Origin: Pseudoflavonifractor sp.
GTDB taxonomy: Bacteria; Bacteroidota; Bacteroidia; Bacteroidales; Muribaculaceae
Reading direction: 5' to 3'
Length of the DNA: 64,000 nucleotides
Assembly (NCBI GenBank): GCA_023667145.1
Contig: JAMPAQ010000001.1
Span: 414,505 to 478,504, forward strand
This document shows, piece by piece, positions 7,735 through 16,425 of the stretch. Positions within the stretch are counted from its first letter, which is position 1. Each line of letters opens with the position of its first letter. Below the pieces are notes generated by a model, which saw only the letters and a list, made by a program, of their open reading frames with translations, made no database searches and had not been told where the DNA came from. The position numbers and the translations under genes are program-made.

Positions 7735-9555
7735 TCAGACCTCGGCGGGATGAAGCGCGTTGTATATAAGCGACGCCCTTGCCGGACCGGTGATCTCAGC
7801 TATGCTGTCGATAGGAGCCTCACGCAGACGCTTCACGCTCTTAAACTTTTGAAGCAGGGCCTCGCGGGTCTTCTCCCCTACCCCTTTTATGTCGTCGAGT
7901 TCACTCACGAGCTGTGACTTGCTGCGCCGGTTGCGGTGATGCGTTATGCCAAACCTGTGGGCCTCATCGCGCAGGTGCTGCACCACCCGCAGCGATTCCG
8001 AGTTCTTGTCGATGTAAAGTGGCACACTGTCGCCCGGGAAGTATATCTCCTCAAGTCGCTTTGCGATACCCACCACGGCTATCACACCACGCAGTCCTAT
8101 CGCCTCCAGTGCCTCAACGGCGGCACTTAGCTGTCCTTTGCCGCCATCGACCACTATCAACTGCGGCAATCCCTGTCCCTCCTCCATCAACCGCGTGTAG
8201 CGGCGTGTGAGCACCTCCTTCATTGATGCGAAGTCGTCGGGACCCTCCACGGTCTTGATGTTGAAATGGCGGTAATCGCGTTTGGCGGGCTTTGCATCAC
8301 GGAACACCACACACGATGCAACGGGATTCGTGCCCTGTATGTTTGAGTTATCAAAACACTCAATGTGGCGCGGCAGCTCATTGAGCCTGAAGTCTGCCTT
8401 CATACGCTCAAGTGTCCGCTCGACACGTTCCTCAGGGTTATGTCGCTCCATCCGCTTCAGCGAGTCAATCTTGTGCTGACGGGCATTACGGGTCGATACA
8501 TCGAGCAACTTTACCTTGTCACCCCGCTGGGGGATGGTGAATGTCACCTTCGGGAACTCCACGTCAGGCTCGACTGGCACCACCACCTCATCGTATGTCA
8601 CGCCCAGCTTGCGGGAGATCTCGCCCATAGCGTAGCCGAGCAACTGGGCCTGCGACTCATCGAGCCGCCGCTTGTACTCAAGCGTCACGCTACGCACTAT
8701 CGCGCCGCGTCTGACGTGCATGTAGTTGATGTAAACATCCCTGTCGTCATCCTCGATGCCAAACACGTCCACGTCGCCCACAGTCTGACTGACGATAACG
8801 CTCTTGGCCCGGTAGCGCTCTATCAGGTGATACTTCTCCTTGAGCGCCTGTGCTTCCTCAAAGCGCAACTCGCCCGACAGACGAGCCATCTCGTCGCGCA
8901 GGAATGCAAGCAACATATCAGTGTCGCCACGTAATATCTGCTTTATCCGCTCGATATTCTCACCATATTCCTGTTGCGTCACGAGTCCCGTGCAACATCC
9001 GGGACAGTTCTTCAAGTGATATTCGAGACAGAGACGGCCCTTGCCCGACGCTATGTATTCGGGGGTGATGGCATGGCGGCACCGACGCACTGGATAGAGC
9101 TCGTGTATCAGGTCGAGCATGGCCTTGGCGACACCTACGGACGGATACGGTCCAAAGTATCGCGAACCGTCCTTGATGCGGTTACGCGTCATGAATACCC
9201 TCGGATAATGCTCATTGGTGACCACAATCCATGGATAGGTCTTGTCATCCTTGAGCAGCACGTTGTAGCGCGGCTTGTACTCCTTGATGAGCGAGTCCTC
9301 AAGGTTGAGCGCATCCTCCTCGGTAGGCACCACTATATAGCTCATGTCGGTGATGGCCCGCACGAGCAGGTTGGTGCGCACTGAGTCATGGGTGCGGTTG
9401 AAGTATGACGATACGCGCCGCTTCAGATTTTTGGCTTTACCGACATAGATTACCGTACCCTCGGCGTCATAATACATGTAGACACCGGGGGTATCGGGGA
9501 GTATCGAGATTTTCTCTTTAAGCTCCTCTGACTTGCGTGTGAGATGCTTTGCCAA
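7735..9555 (-). CDS. uvrC: UvrABC excinuclease subunit C (TTG start)
   Basis: 606 residues. Makes both incisions around UvrB-bound DNA damage in nucleotide excision repair. The N-terminal GIY-YIG nuclease is seen as GVYMYY (24-29) and VIYVGKAKNLKRR (35-47). A UVR motif (RFEEAQALKEKYHLIERY) follows near 217-234. The RNase H-like second nuclease contains ECFDNSNIQGTNPVAS, and the C-terminus has tandem helix-hairpin-helix motifs (DIKGVGEKTREALL). The start codon is TTG at 9553-9555. An in-frame TAA lies three codons upstream (9562-9564), and the first in-frame ATG downstream falls inside the GIY-YIG motif, so no ATG start is possible. It follows apt by nine bases and is probably co-transcribed with it. 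Confidence 0.95.
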   Translation of the reverse strand: MAKHLTRKSEELKEKISILPDTPGVYMYYDAEGTVIYVGKAKNLKRRVSSYFNRTHDSVRTNLLVRAITDMSYIVVPTEEDALNLEDSLIKEYKPRYNVLLKDDKTYPWIVVTNEHYPRVFMTRNRIKDGSRYFGPYPSVGVAKAMLDLIHELYPVRRCRHAITPEYIASGKGRLCLEYHLKNCPGCCTGLVTQQEYGENIERIKQILRGDTDMLLAFLRDEMARLSGELRFEEAQALKEKYHLIERYRAKSVIVSQTVGDVDVFGIEDDDRDVYINYMHVRRGAIVRSVTLEYKRRLDESQAQLLGYAMGEISRKLGVTYDEVVVPVEPDVEFPKVTFTIPQRGDKVKLLDVSTRNARQHKIDSLKRMERHNPEERVERTLERMKADFRLNELPRHIECFDNSNIQGTNPVASCVVFRDAKPAKRDYRHFNIKTVEGPDDFASMKEVLTRRYTRLMEEGQGLPQLIVVDGGKGQLSAAVEALEAIGLRGVIAVVGIAKRLEEIYFPGDSVPLYIDKNSESLRVVQHLRDEAHRFGITHHRNRRSKSQLVSELDDIKGVGEKTREALLQKFKSVKRLREAPIDSIAEITGPARASLIYNALHPAEV

Positions 9556-9564
9556 TATGCGTTA

Positions 9565-10083
9565 TCAGTACCTGATCAATGATGTAACATCGGCCTCTGC
9601 CGGAAGGTTCTTGCGACCTCCAAGCGACTCCAGTTCGATGATGAAGTTGATGTAGATTTTCTTCGGGTTCATGCTCTTTACCAACTCATACGCGGCAGCC
9701 ATTGTCCCGCCGGTGGCAAGCACGTCGTCGTGTATCACCACGATGTCGTCAGCCGTGATGGCGTCACGGTGTATCTCAATGGTGTCAGTTCCGTATTCCT
9801 TCTGATACGTGCGGCGTATGGTGTCGGCGGGCAGCTTGCCGGGCTTGCGCACCGGCACGAAACCGGCCCCAAGCTCAAACGCGAGTATGCTTCCTCCGAT
9901 AAAGCCACGCGACTCTATGCCGACGACCTTTGTCACGCCCTTGTCGCGATAGAGCTGAGAGAGGTCCCAGCCTATGATATGAAGCGCCCTCGGGTCCTTG
10001 AACGCGGTCGTCAGGTCTTTGAACACCACTCCCTTGGTTGGGAAGTCGATTACATCACGGATTTTTGACTTGATATATTCCAT
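9565..10083 (-). CDS. apt: Adenine phosphoribosyltransferase
   Basis: 172 residues, normal length. Converts adenine and PRPP to AMP and pyrophosphate in purine salvage. The PRPP-binding loop is VVIHDDVLATGGTMAAA, the adenine-contacting N-terminal region begins FPTKGVVFKDLTT, and the hood region VGIESRGFI matches APRT. It lies between mnmG and uvrC on the minus strand; 91 bases separate it from mnmG, and that gap contains the parS site. Probably read with uvrC. Confidence 0.95.
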   Translation of the reverse strand: MEYIKSKIRDVIDFPTKGVVFKDLTTAFKDPRALHIIGWDLSQLYRDKGVTKVVGIESRGFIGGSILAFELGAGFVPVRKPGKLPADTIRRTYQKEYGTDTIEIHRDAITADDIVVIHDDVLATGGTMAAAYELVKSMNPKKIYINFIIELESLGGRKNLPAEADVTSLIRY

Positions 10084-10157
10084 TTTTCTGTAGTTTTTGT
10101 TTTGTTGCGCCGACTTGTTCCGACGCTCTAATTATTTGATTATTTATAAGTTTACTA

Positions 10158-10173
10158 TGTTCCACGTGAAACA
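10158..10173. other. parS: parS centromere-like site for ParB
   Basis: The 16 bases TGTTCCACGTGAAACA match the conserved chromosomal parS consensus TGTTnCACGTGAAACA at every specified position. They form a near-perfect palindrome with a single asymmetric pair. The site begins one base beyond the mnmG stop codon, in the mnmG-apt gap, outside any coding sequence. ParB dimers load on such sites and spread as CTP-dependent clamps to organise the origin region for segregation. mnmG is often near oriC in bacteria, so an origin-proximal location is a reasonable inference. I found no second full match in the window. Confidence 0.85.
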
Positions 10174-10174
10174 A

Positions 10175-12052
10175 TCACCGTCCGGCCAAGAGCAGCAAAA
10201 TGTTGACATCACTCGGCGATATGCCGGGGATTCGCGATGCCTGTCCGACCGTGGCGGGATTTATTCTTTGCAGCTTCTGTCGCGCCTCTGTCGACAGCTG
10301 TTTCATCGCGCTGTAGTCGATGTCGTCGGCGAGCCTGACATTTTCAAGCCGTCTGATCTTGTCGGCTATTAGCTGTTCCCGGTCGATATACCCTTGATAC
10401 TTTATCAGCACCTCGGCGGCCTCAACAATCTCATCGCGGCGCTCATCCTCTATCGACCCGATGACCTCTGCCAAGGCCGGGATATATGGCTCAAGTTTCC
10501 TTATAGACAACTGGGGCCGCAATATCAGGTCATACAGTTTCACGCCCTGACGCAGCTCGCTCGTCCCCAGCTGTTCAAGCACGGGATTGATGATGGAAGC
10601 CTTGACATGAAACTCCCGGGTAAACTCTATGATACGGTCGCGCTGCTCACGCTTCGACACCATCAGCTCATATCGCTCCTTGCCGGCGAGTCCTATCTCA
10701 AACCCACGCGGCGTAAGCCTCATGTCGGCATCATCCTGCCGCAGCAATATGCGATACTCGGCGCGTGACGTAAACATACGGTAAGGCTCGTCAACGCCCT
10801 TGGTCACGAGGTCGTCTATAAGCACGCCGATGTAAGCCTCATCGCGTCCGAGGACAAACTCATCGCGTCCCGACAATCGCAACGCCGCGTTTATGCCGGC
10901 GACAAGGCCCTGCCCCGCCGCCTCCTCATATCCCGTCGTCCCATTAACCTGTCCCGCGAGATAAAGTCCTTTGATGAGTTTTGTCTCAAGCGTGTGATAC
11001 AGCTGTGTCGGGTCTATGTAGTCATACTCTATGGCATATCCGGGGCGGTATATCTGCACGTCACGCAGGGCCGGGATGCTCTCCAAGGCGCGTATCTGCA
11101 CATCTATTGGCAGCGACGACGAGAATCCGTTCAGATAGTACTCCTGTGTCGTCTCCCCCTCAGGCTCGATGAACAGCTGATGCTCGTTCTTGTCGGCAAA
11201 TGTCACTATCTTGGTCTCGATACTCGGGCAATATCGCGGTCCGATGCTCCTTATCTGGCCGTTATACATCGGCGAATCGGGCAATCCTTCCCGCAGTATA
11301 TCGTGGGTCTCGGGATTGGTGTAGACCGTGTGGCAGCAGCGTTGCTTCAGCTCACGCCTCACCGACGGCAAGAACGAGAACTTGTGGAAGTCATCCTCAC
11401 CCTCCTGCGTGGTCGTGAGCTCCCATTTCACCGTCCGACCGTCAATTCTCACTGGCGTGCCGGTCTTCATGCGTCCGATGGTGAAACCAAGCTCACGCAG
11501 TTGCTCCGTGATGCCGTGGGATGCCGGTTCTGACACGCGGCCACCCGGCAACTGAACGCGCCCTATGTGCATCAGACCGTTGAGAAATGTCCCGGCTGTC
11601 ACTATCACCGCCCGGGCGCTGAACTCAACGCCTAATGCCGTCCTTACGCCCTTTACAGCGCCATTCTCGACCACAAGTGATGTTACGGAGTCCTGCCACA
11701 TCGACAGTCCGCCGGTATTCTCAAGAATCTCACGCCACTTGGCGCTGAATCTCATCCTGTCGCTCTGTGCCCTCGGACTCCACATCGCGGGACCCTTGGA
11801 ACGGTTGAGCATCCTGAATTGTATCGCGGTCTTGTCGGTCACTATGCCGGTCATACCCCCGAGCGCATCAATCTCGCGCACAATCTGCCCCTTTGCAATC
11901 CCGCCAATCGCCGGGTTGCAACTCATCTGGGCTATCTTGTTCATGTCTATCGTGACAAGCAGCGTCCTACTGCCGAGACGCGCCGATGCCGACGCGGCCT
12001 CGCATCCGGCATGACCGGCGCCTACCACAATCACGTCATAGTCAAATCTCAT
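10175..12052 (-). CDS. mnmG: tRNA uridine-5-carboxymethylaminomethyl modification enzyme, FAD subunit
   Basis: 625 residues. With MnmE (GTPase) it installs the cmnm5 group at wobble U34 of certain tRNAs, using FAD, glycine and methylene-tetrahydrofolate. The FAD-binding Rossmann motif VIVVGAGHAGCEAA is at the N-terminus. The conserved segments CNPAIGGIAKGQIVREIDAL, TAGTFLNG and GLYLAGQVNGTTGYEEAAGQ are all present. The C-terminal helical domain that binds MnmE ends with PGISPSDVNILLLLA, as in other MnmG proteins. Its 3' end abuts the parS site. The start ATG follows an ATATAT stretch; no strong -7 box is evident just upstream. Confidence 0.96.
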   Translation of the reverse strand: MRFDYDVIVVGAGHAGCEAASASARLGSRTLLVTIDMNKIAQMSCNPAIGGIAKGQIVREIDALGGMTGIVTDKTAIQFRMLNRSKGPAMWSPRAQSDRMRFSAKWREILENTGGLSMWQDSVTSLVVENGAVKGVRTALGVEFSARAVIVTAGTFLNGLMHIGRVQLPGGRVSEPASHGITEQLRELGFTIGRMKTGTPVRIDGRTVKWELTTTQEGEDDFHKFSFLPSVRRELKQRCCHTVYTNPETHDILREGLPDSPMYNGQIRSIGPRYCPSIETKIVTFADKNEHQLFIEPEGETTQEYYLNGFSSSLPIDVQIRALESIPALRDVQIYRPGYAIEYDYIDPTQLYHTLETKLIKGLYLAGQVNGTTGYEEAAGQGLVAGINAALRLSGRDEFVLGRDEAYIGVLIDDLVTKGVDEPYRMFTSRAEYRILLRQDDADMRLTPRGFEIGLAGKERYELMVSKREQRDRIIEFTREFHVKASIINPVLEQLGTSELRQGVKLYDLILRPQLSIRKLEPYIPALAEVIGSIEDERRDEIVEAAEVLIKYQGYIDREQLIADKIRRLENVRLADDIDYSAMKQLSTEARQKLQRINPATVGQASRIPGISPSDVNILLLLAGR

Positions 12053-12115
12053 ATATATGTCGGTATATTCAGTTTCAGATTGAAGTCCCGGTGGTCGTCA
12101 TCGTCGCGACGGTCA

Positions 12116-12550
12116 TCACGCCATTGCGTCAAGCATTGACAGGGCCGCGTCCTCATGCGCCTCCATCACCTCACGCTCGCCGGGACCCTTGTCGTTGATG
12201 CCACACAGGTGTAGCACGCCATGTATGATGACCCGCGCAAGCTCGCGGGCGTATGTCGCGCCCGCGGCATCGGCGTTGGAGGCGACGGTCTCAAGCGAGA
12301 TGACCATGTCGCCGCTCACCAGCCGTCCTCGCGAATAGTCAAAGGTGATAATATCCGTGTAATAGTCATGGTTGAGAAACTGCCGGTTGACACGCAGTAT
12401 CTCCTCGTCGTCACAGAATCTATAGACCAGCGGCCCGCATATACGGTCGTGCGCGGCCACTACGGCGGCAATCCACCGCTCGTAGAGGTCGGTATCAATC
12501 GCGGGCATCGCGACACCCTCGCAGTTCCAGTCTATACTCTGAATGGCCAT
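12116..12550 (-). CDS. ybeY: Endoribonuclease YbeY (16S rRNA maturation)
   Basis: 144 residues from the chosen start. A metal-dependent endoribonuclease that acts in 16S rRNA 3' processing and ribosome quality control. The zinc-site helix VIIHGVLHLCGINDKG carries two of the usual three His ligands (H-x3-H). The third position of the bacterial H-x3-H-x5-H motif reads N-D-K here, a variation I recall as usual in Bacteroidota. Translation should start at ATG 12548-12550: AAAGGAG lies about eight bases upstream, whereas the ATG at 12575-12577 overlaps the promoter -7 box. The gene sits 63 bases upstream of mnmG on the same strand. Confidence 0.92.
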   Translation of the reverse strand: MAIQSIDWNCEGVAMPAIDTDLYERWIAAVVAAHDRICGPLVYRFCDDEEILRVNRQFLNHDYYTDIITFDYSRGRLVSGDMVISLETVASNADAAGATYARELARVIIHGVLHLCGINDKGPGEREVMEAHEDAALSMLDAMA

Positions 12551-12574
12551 TGGCAAACACTCCTTTAGTCCATG

Positions 12575-12606
12575 CAAAATTACTCAATTTTGCCGTATAT
12601 GACAAT
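12575..12606 (-). promoter_or_regulatory. ybeY promoter
   Basis: On the minus strand TAATTTTG (12575-12582) is a -7 box and ATTG (12603-12606) lies 20 bases upstream as the -33 element. Transcription should begin just inside the interval before the Shine-Dalgarno sequence. This excludes the longer upstream start for ybeY. Confidence 0.7.
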
Positions 12607-12645
12607 ACCACTGTGACATGTTTTTTGACGGTTTATGACTGCGGG

Positions 12646-13875
12646 TCATTTGAAGAATATATATGCCGCAGCCACTCCGGCTATCGACCCGGTGACATCG
12701 GCGAGCAGCGCGTAAGGCACGGCATAACGTGTCCGCGTCACCCCCACCGACCCGAAGTAGACGGCAAGGATGTAGAATGTCGTGTCGGTACTCCCCTGCA
12801 CAGCCGCCGACACCCGCGACACAAATGCGTCGGGTCCGTATGTGCCCATCAGGTCAACCATCATGCCACGTGAGCCAGAACCGCTCAACGGTTTCATCAG
12901 GGCAGTTGGCAATGCGCCTACCCACTCTGCGTCAAATCCCATCCAGGCCACAGTCCCGGCCAGCGCGTCGGTGATAACATCCATCGCACCCGATGCCCTG
13001 AACATCCCGATGCCCACGAGTATCGCCACGAGATACGGTATTATCATCACCGCCGTCTTGAATCCCTCCTTGGCTCCCTCGATAAACGCGTCATACATGT
13101 TGACCCGTTTGCGCAGCCCGGCGGCGATGAATCCGATAATCACGGCAAAGAGCAGGAAGTTGGCGGCAAACGACGAGTACGCCTCCACCTTGTCCTGTGG
13201 CAGCGTCGAAAAGTACCATACCATCAGCCCCACCACAGCCGCTATGCCCGCGAGCCACGACAGCAACACACCGTCAAGACGGATGCGCTGCTTGATGCAC
13301 AGCGCCACTATCCCGACGAGCGTGGCGATGAACGTCGCAAGCAATATCGGCATGAACACGTCGGTCGGGTTTGACGCTCCGGCCTGGGCACGGTACATCA
13401 TTATCCCTATAGGTATGAAGCAAAGCCCCGACGCATTGAGGATAAGAAACATCAGCATGGCATCGGTCGCCGTGTCCTTGCGCGGGTTGAGCTGCTGCAT
13501 CTCCTGCATGGCCTTAAGGCCGAGCGGAGTCGCCGCATTGTCAAGGCCCAGCATGTTGGCCGACACATTCATGAATATAGAACCCATCGCCGGATGCCCC
13601 TTGGGTATCCCAGGAAACAGGCGCGAGAACAACGGCGATATGAGCCGTCCGAAAAACTGTATCACTCCGCCGCGCTCTCCAATCTTCATCAATCCCATCC
13701 ACAGCGACAACACGCCCGTCAGACCGAGCGATATCTCAAACGCCGTAGACGCCGACGTGAACGACGCGCTCATTATTGACGACCATATTCCGAGGTCTCC
13801 GCAAAACAACGTGCGCCCCAATGCCACGGCAAACGCCACGACAAAAAATGCAATCCAGATATAATTGAGTACCAT
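12646..13875 (-). CDS. Fused SpmA-SpmB (nucleoside-recognition/GATE domain) membrane protein
   Basis: 409 residues with about ten hydrophobic segments. The N-terminal half matches SpmA: FEISLGLTGVLSLWMGLMKI, then the conserved AMGSIFMNVSANMLGLDNAATP and NASGLCFIPIGIM. The C-terminal half matches SpmB: GAKEGFKTAVMIIPYLVAIL, PLSGSGSRGMMVD and GSTDTTFYILAVYFGSVG. In Bacillus spmA and spmB are separate genes linked to spore core dehydration. In Bacteroidota they occur as a fusion in non-sporulating cells, where the role is unknown. The nucleoside-recognition (Gate) domains suggest transport or channel activity. It reads leftward, converging on nothing, and is separated from ybeY by its own gap. 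Confidence 0.88.
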   Translation of the reverse strand: MVLNYIWIAFFVVAFAVALGRTLFCGDLGIWSSIMSASFTSASTAFEISLGLTGVLSLWMGLMKIGERGGVIQFFGRLISPLFSRLFPGIPKGHPAMGSIFMNVSANMLGLDNAATPLGLKAMQEMQQLNPRKDTATDAMLMFLILNASGLCFIPIGIMMYRAQAGASNPTDVFMPILLATFIATLVGIVALCIKQRIRLDGVLLSWLAGIAAVVGLMVWYFSTLPQDKVEAYSSFAANFLLFAVIIGFIAAGLRKRVNMYDAFIEGAKEGFKTAVMIIPYLVAILVGIGMFRASGAMDVITDALAGTVAWMGFDAEWVGALPTALMKPLSGSGSRGMMVDLMGTYGPDAFVSRVSAAVQGSTDTTFYILAVYFGSVGVTRTRYAVPYALLADVTGSIAGVAAAYIFFK

Positions 13876-13891
13876 TGCTGTGAAATTTTTA

Positions 13892-13899
13892 CAAACTTA
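13892..13899 (-). promoter_or_regulatory. -7 box upstream of the SpmA-SpmB gene
   Basis: TAAGTTTG on the minus strand, 17 bases before the start codon, fits TAnnTTTG. A TTTTC run around 13912-13916 is the only -33 candidate, at poor spacing, so this call is moderate. Confidence 0.5.
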
Positions 13900-14277
13900 C
13901 TGATTTTCCACGAAAATCTCCCGTTGTCCCTCATTCTCGTTGGTCGTCAATTTTTCTGACCACTTGCGGCAATAAGCTGTTTTGTGTATATGTGGTTGAT
14001 TTATAATGTGTTATGCTTAGTGGCAACCTCGTGAGAATCAAATATTCGATTTCAACAATACCTTTGTTCACAAAAATCCCATTCTCGCGCCCCATTTCCG
14101 GCTTCGACTTCTCCCTCGTCTCACACTCGTCTTCTCCATCTCCACCGTCACTCTCGCCCAACCTCTCCCCTACCCCACCGTCCACCCTTCTTCATTCTCA
14201 TGTGATACTCCATCGCCAATATACCCATGTCGCGACGGCACAATTGATACGATAGTGACATATTGACAGATTTTTGT
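13900..14277. other. Non-coding interval between divergent transcription units
   Basis: No convincing gene is seen in either strand. The left part holds the SpmA-SpmB promoter. Bases about 14090-14200 form an unusual pyrimidine-rich tract on the plus strand (repeated CTC, CCA and TCC blocks), which keeps a short frame open by composition only. The right part leads into the metY promoter. Confidence 0.5.
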
Positions 14278-14307
14278 TATTTTTGCAATCTACACCGATT
14301 GCAAAAA
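14278..14307 (+). promoter_or_regulatory. metY promoter with an 11-bp hairpin at the expected transcript start
   Basis: TATTTTTG (14278-14285) is a -7 box. It overlaps the left arm of a perfect inverted repeat: TTTTTGCAATC (14280-14290), loop TACACC, GATTGCAAAAA (14297-14307). The start codon follows at 14324. The repeat could be an operator covering the promoter or a hairpin at the mRNA 5' end. Nothing here resembles a known SAM riboswitch; the leader is too short. Confidence 0.55.
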
Positions 14308-14323
14308 AATAAACCATATTCTT

Positions 14324-15610
14324 ATGTCAGCCAAAATGAGCCGTGATACCGTCTGCGTCCAGGCGGGATGGCAGCCTACCAAGGGAGAGCCGCGAGTTTT
14401 GCCCATCTACCAGAGCACAACATTCAAGTACGACACCAGCGAGCAGATGGCACGCCTGTTTGACCTTGAGGACTCAGGATATTTCTACACGCGGCTACAA
14501 AATCCCACCAACGATGCCGTGGCCGCCAAGATAGCCGCCCTTGAGGGGGGTATAGCCGCCATGCTCACGTCGAGCGGACAGGCAGCCAATTTCTATGCCG
14601 TGTTCAATATCTGCGAGGCTGGCGACCACCTCGTCTGCTCCTCGGCCATCTATGGCGGTACCTACAACCTCTTTGGTGTGACAATGAAAAAACTCGGCCT
14701 CGACGTAACATTCATCTCGCCAGATGCCTCCGAGGAGGAGATTGCCGCCGCGTTCCGTCCAAACACCAAGGCTCTGTTTGGCGAGGTGATATCAAATCCC
14801 TCCCTTGAGGTGCTCGACATCGAGAAGTTTGCCCGTGTCGCCCATGCCCACGGTGTTCCCCTCATCGTCGACAATACATTCCCCACCCCAATCAACTGCC
14901 GCCCCTTTGAATGGGGGGCCGACATCGTCACCCACTCCACGACCAAGTATATGGACGGACACGCCGTGAGCGTCGGCGGGGCGATTGTCGACAGCGGTAA
15001 CTTTGACTGGGACGCACATGCCGACAAGTTCCCCGGATTATGCACTCCTGACGAGTCCTACCACGGGTTGACCTACACCAAGACATTCGGGCGCATGGCC
15101 TACATCACCAAGGCCACCGCCCAGCTCATGCGCGATCTCGGCAGCATACAGTCGCCACAGAACGCCTTTCTGCTCAACCTCGGTCTTGAGACCCTGCACC
15201 TCCGCGTCCCGCGTCACTGCTCCAACGCCCGGCGCGTCGCCGAGTACCTTGCCGCCAACGACAAGGTGGCATGGGTCAACTACAGCGGTCTGCCCGGCAA
15301 CAAGTATCACGACCTCGCCCGCAAGTACCTACCCAATGGCTCATGCGGTGTCGTGTCGTTTGGCCTGAAAGGTGGACGCGATGTGGCCATCCGCTTCATG
15401 GATAACCTCAAGTTTGTCGCCATCGTCACCCATGTGGCTGATGCACGCAGCTCGGTACTCCATCCCGCCAGCCACACCCACCGCCAGATGACCGACGAGC
15501 AACTGCTTGCCGCCGGCGTGCAGCCCGACCTGATACGCCTCTCGGTGGGCATCGAGGATGTGGACGACATCATCGCCGACATCGAGCAGGCGCTTAATGC
15601 CGGAGCATAA
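14324..15610 (+). CDS. metY: O-acetylhomoserine sulfhydrylase (aminocarboxypropyltransferase)
   Basis: 428 residues. A PLP enzyme of the Cys/Met metabolism family that joins O-acetyl-L-homoserine with sulfide to make homocysteine. The PLP lysine is K208 in THSTTKYMDGH. Other family segments are QSTTFKYD, YTRLQNPTNDAVAAKIAALE, SSGQAANFYAVF and LIVDNTFPTP, and the length fits OAH sulfhydrylases (about 425-430) rather than the shorter cystathionine gamma-synthases (about 385). The C-terminal RLSVGIEDVDDIIADIEQAL is typical. The GT2 gene begins 19 bases after its stop, so read-through into the lipopolysaccharide genes is likely. Confidence 0.93.
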   Translation: MSAKMSRDTVCVQAGWQPTKGEPRVLPIYQSTTFKYDTSEQMARLFDLEDSGYFYTRLQNPTNDAVAAKIAALEGGIAAMLTSSGQAANFYAVFNICEAGDHLVCSSAIYGGTYNLFGVTMKKLGLDVTFISPDASEEEIAAAFRPNTKALFGEVISNPSLEVLDIEKFARVAHAHGVPLIVDNTFPTPINCRPFEWGADIVTHSTTKYMDGHAVSVGGAIVDSGNFDWDAHADKFPGLCTPDESYHGLTYTKTFGRMAYITKATAQLMRDLGSIQSPQNAFLLNLGLETLHLRVPRHCSNARRVAEYLAANDKVAWVNYSGLPGNKYHDLARKYLPNGSCGVVSFGLKGGRDVAIRFMDNLKFVAIVTHVADARSSVLHPASHTHRQMTDEQLLAAGVQPDLIRLSVGIEDVDDIIADIEQALNAGA

Positions 15611-15629
15611 CCGTAAACCATCAGCACCC

Positions 15630-16418
15630 ATGGGCAGTATTTCAGCGACAATAATCACCTACAACGAGGAGCGCCGCATCGAGGCATGTCTCCGCTCGCT
15701 CAACGGTATAGCCGACGAGATTATCGTGGTCGACTCATTCTCCACCGACGGTACCCTCGACATCTGCCGCCGCTACGGCTGCAAGATCACGCGCCGCCGG
15801 TTTCAAGGCTACGGTGCTCAGCGCCAGTATGCCACGTCTATGGCAACACACAGCTATGTGCTGTCGCTCGATGCCGACGAGGAGCTGTCGCCCGCTCTGC
15901 GTGCCTCCCTGCTCAAGCTCAAGCGCGAGGGCTTTACCCATCGTGTCTACGCTTTCTCCCGGCTTAACTTTTACTGTGGTGTGCCGGTGCGCCACTGCGG
16001 GTGGTATCCCGATGTGCAGATACGACTGTTTGACAAGCGCTATGCCAATTGGAACCTGCGCGACGTGCACGAGCGCGTCATCTTTCCCGACACGTTGCGA
16101 CCCGCACCGATTGACGGCGACATACTCCACTACCGCTGTTCGACCCCGGCCGAATACCGCCGCAAGGAGTTGCGTCATGCCGGAATCAGGGCGCGTGTCA
16201 TCGCTACTCACAACAACAGCGTTGGACCTCTCACCCCTTGGTTAAAGGGATTCGGGGCTTTCATAGGCTGTTTCATCAACGACGGAGGCATCCTTGACGG
16301 CCCGGAGGGACGTGCGATATGCCGTGAGCGGTTCACTTCGACAATGATGGCCTACCGTATGGCCCGACGCAAGCTGCTGAGGAAAGCCGGAGACCCCGGC
16401 ACATCCTCCGACCGATAA
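15630..16418 (+). CDS. GT2 glycosyltransferase, WaaE/KdtX type
   Basis: 262 residues from ATG 15630. The GT-A fold starts at SISATIITYNEERRIEACL, with the nucleotide-sugar site IIVVDSFSTDGT and the metal-binding LSLDADEEL at about 79-87. The later NWNLRDVHERV and HYRCSTPAEYRRKE resemble the WaaE/KdtX group that adds a glucose to the inner core of lipopolysaccharide. Longer upstream starts overlap metY and add no domain sequence. The enzyme is expected on the cytoplasmic face of the inner membrane. It is first in a run of three glycosyltransferases (GT2, GT4, GT8) with tiny gaps. The donor and acceptor sugars cannot be assigned. Confidence 0.85.
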   Translation: MGSISATIITYNEERRIEACLRSLNGIADEIIVVDSFSTDGTLDICRRYGCKITRRRFQGYGAQRQYATSMATHSYVLSLDADEELSPALRASLLKLKREGFTHRVYAFSRLNFYCGVPVRHCGWYPDVQIRLFDKRYANWNLRDVHERVIFPDTLRPAPIDGDILHYRCSTPAEYRRKELRHAGIRARVIATHNNSVGPLTPWLKGFGAFIGCFINDGGILDGPEGRAICRERFTSTMMAYRMARRKLLRKAGDPGTSSDR

Positions 16419-16425
16419 ATAAAGC

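Noticed and set aside
12782-13864. Long open frame on the plus strand opposite the SpmA-SpmB gene
   Set aside because: The minus-strand protein has full family motifs; the plus frame is a by-product of GC-rich codon use and shows no recognisable domain or promoter.
14286-14323. SAM or other sulfur riboswitch before metY
   Set aside because: The expected leader is about 35 bases and holds only one simple hairpin, too short for a known aptamer.
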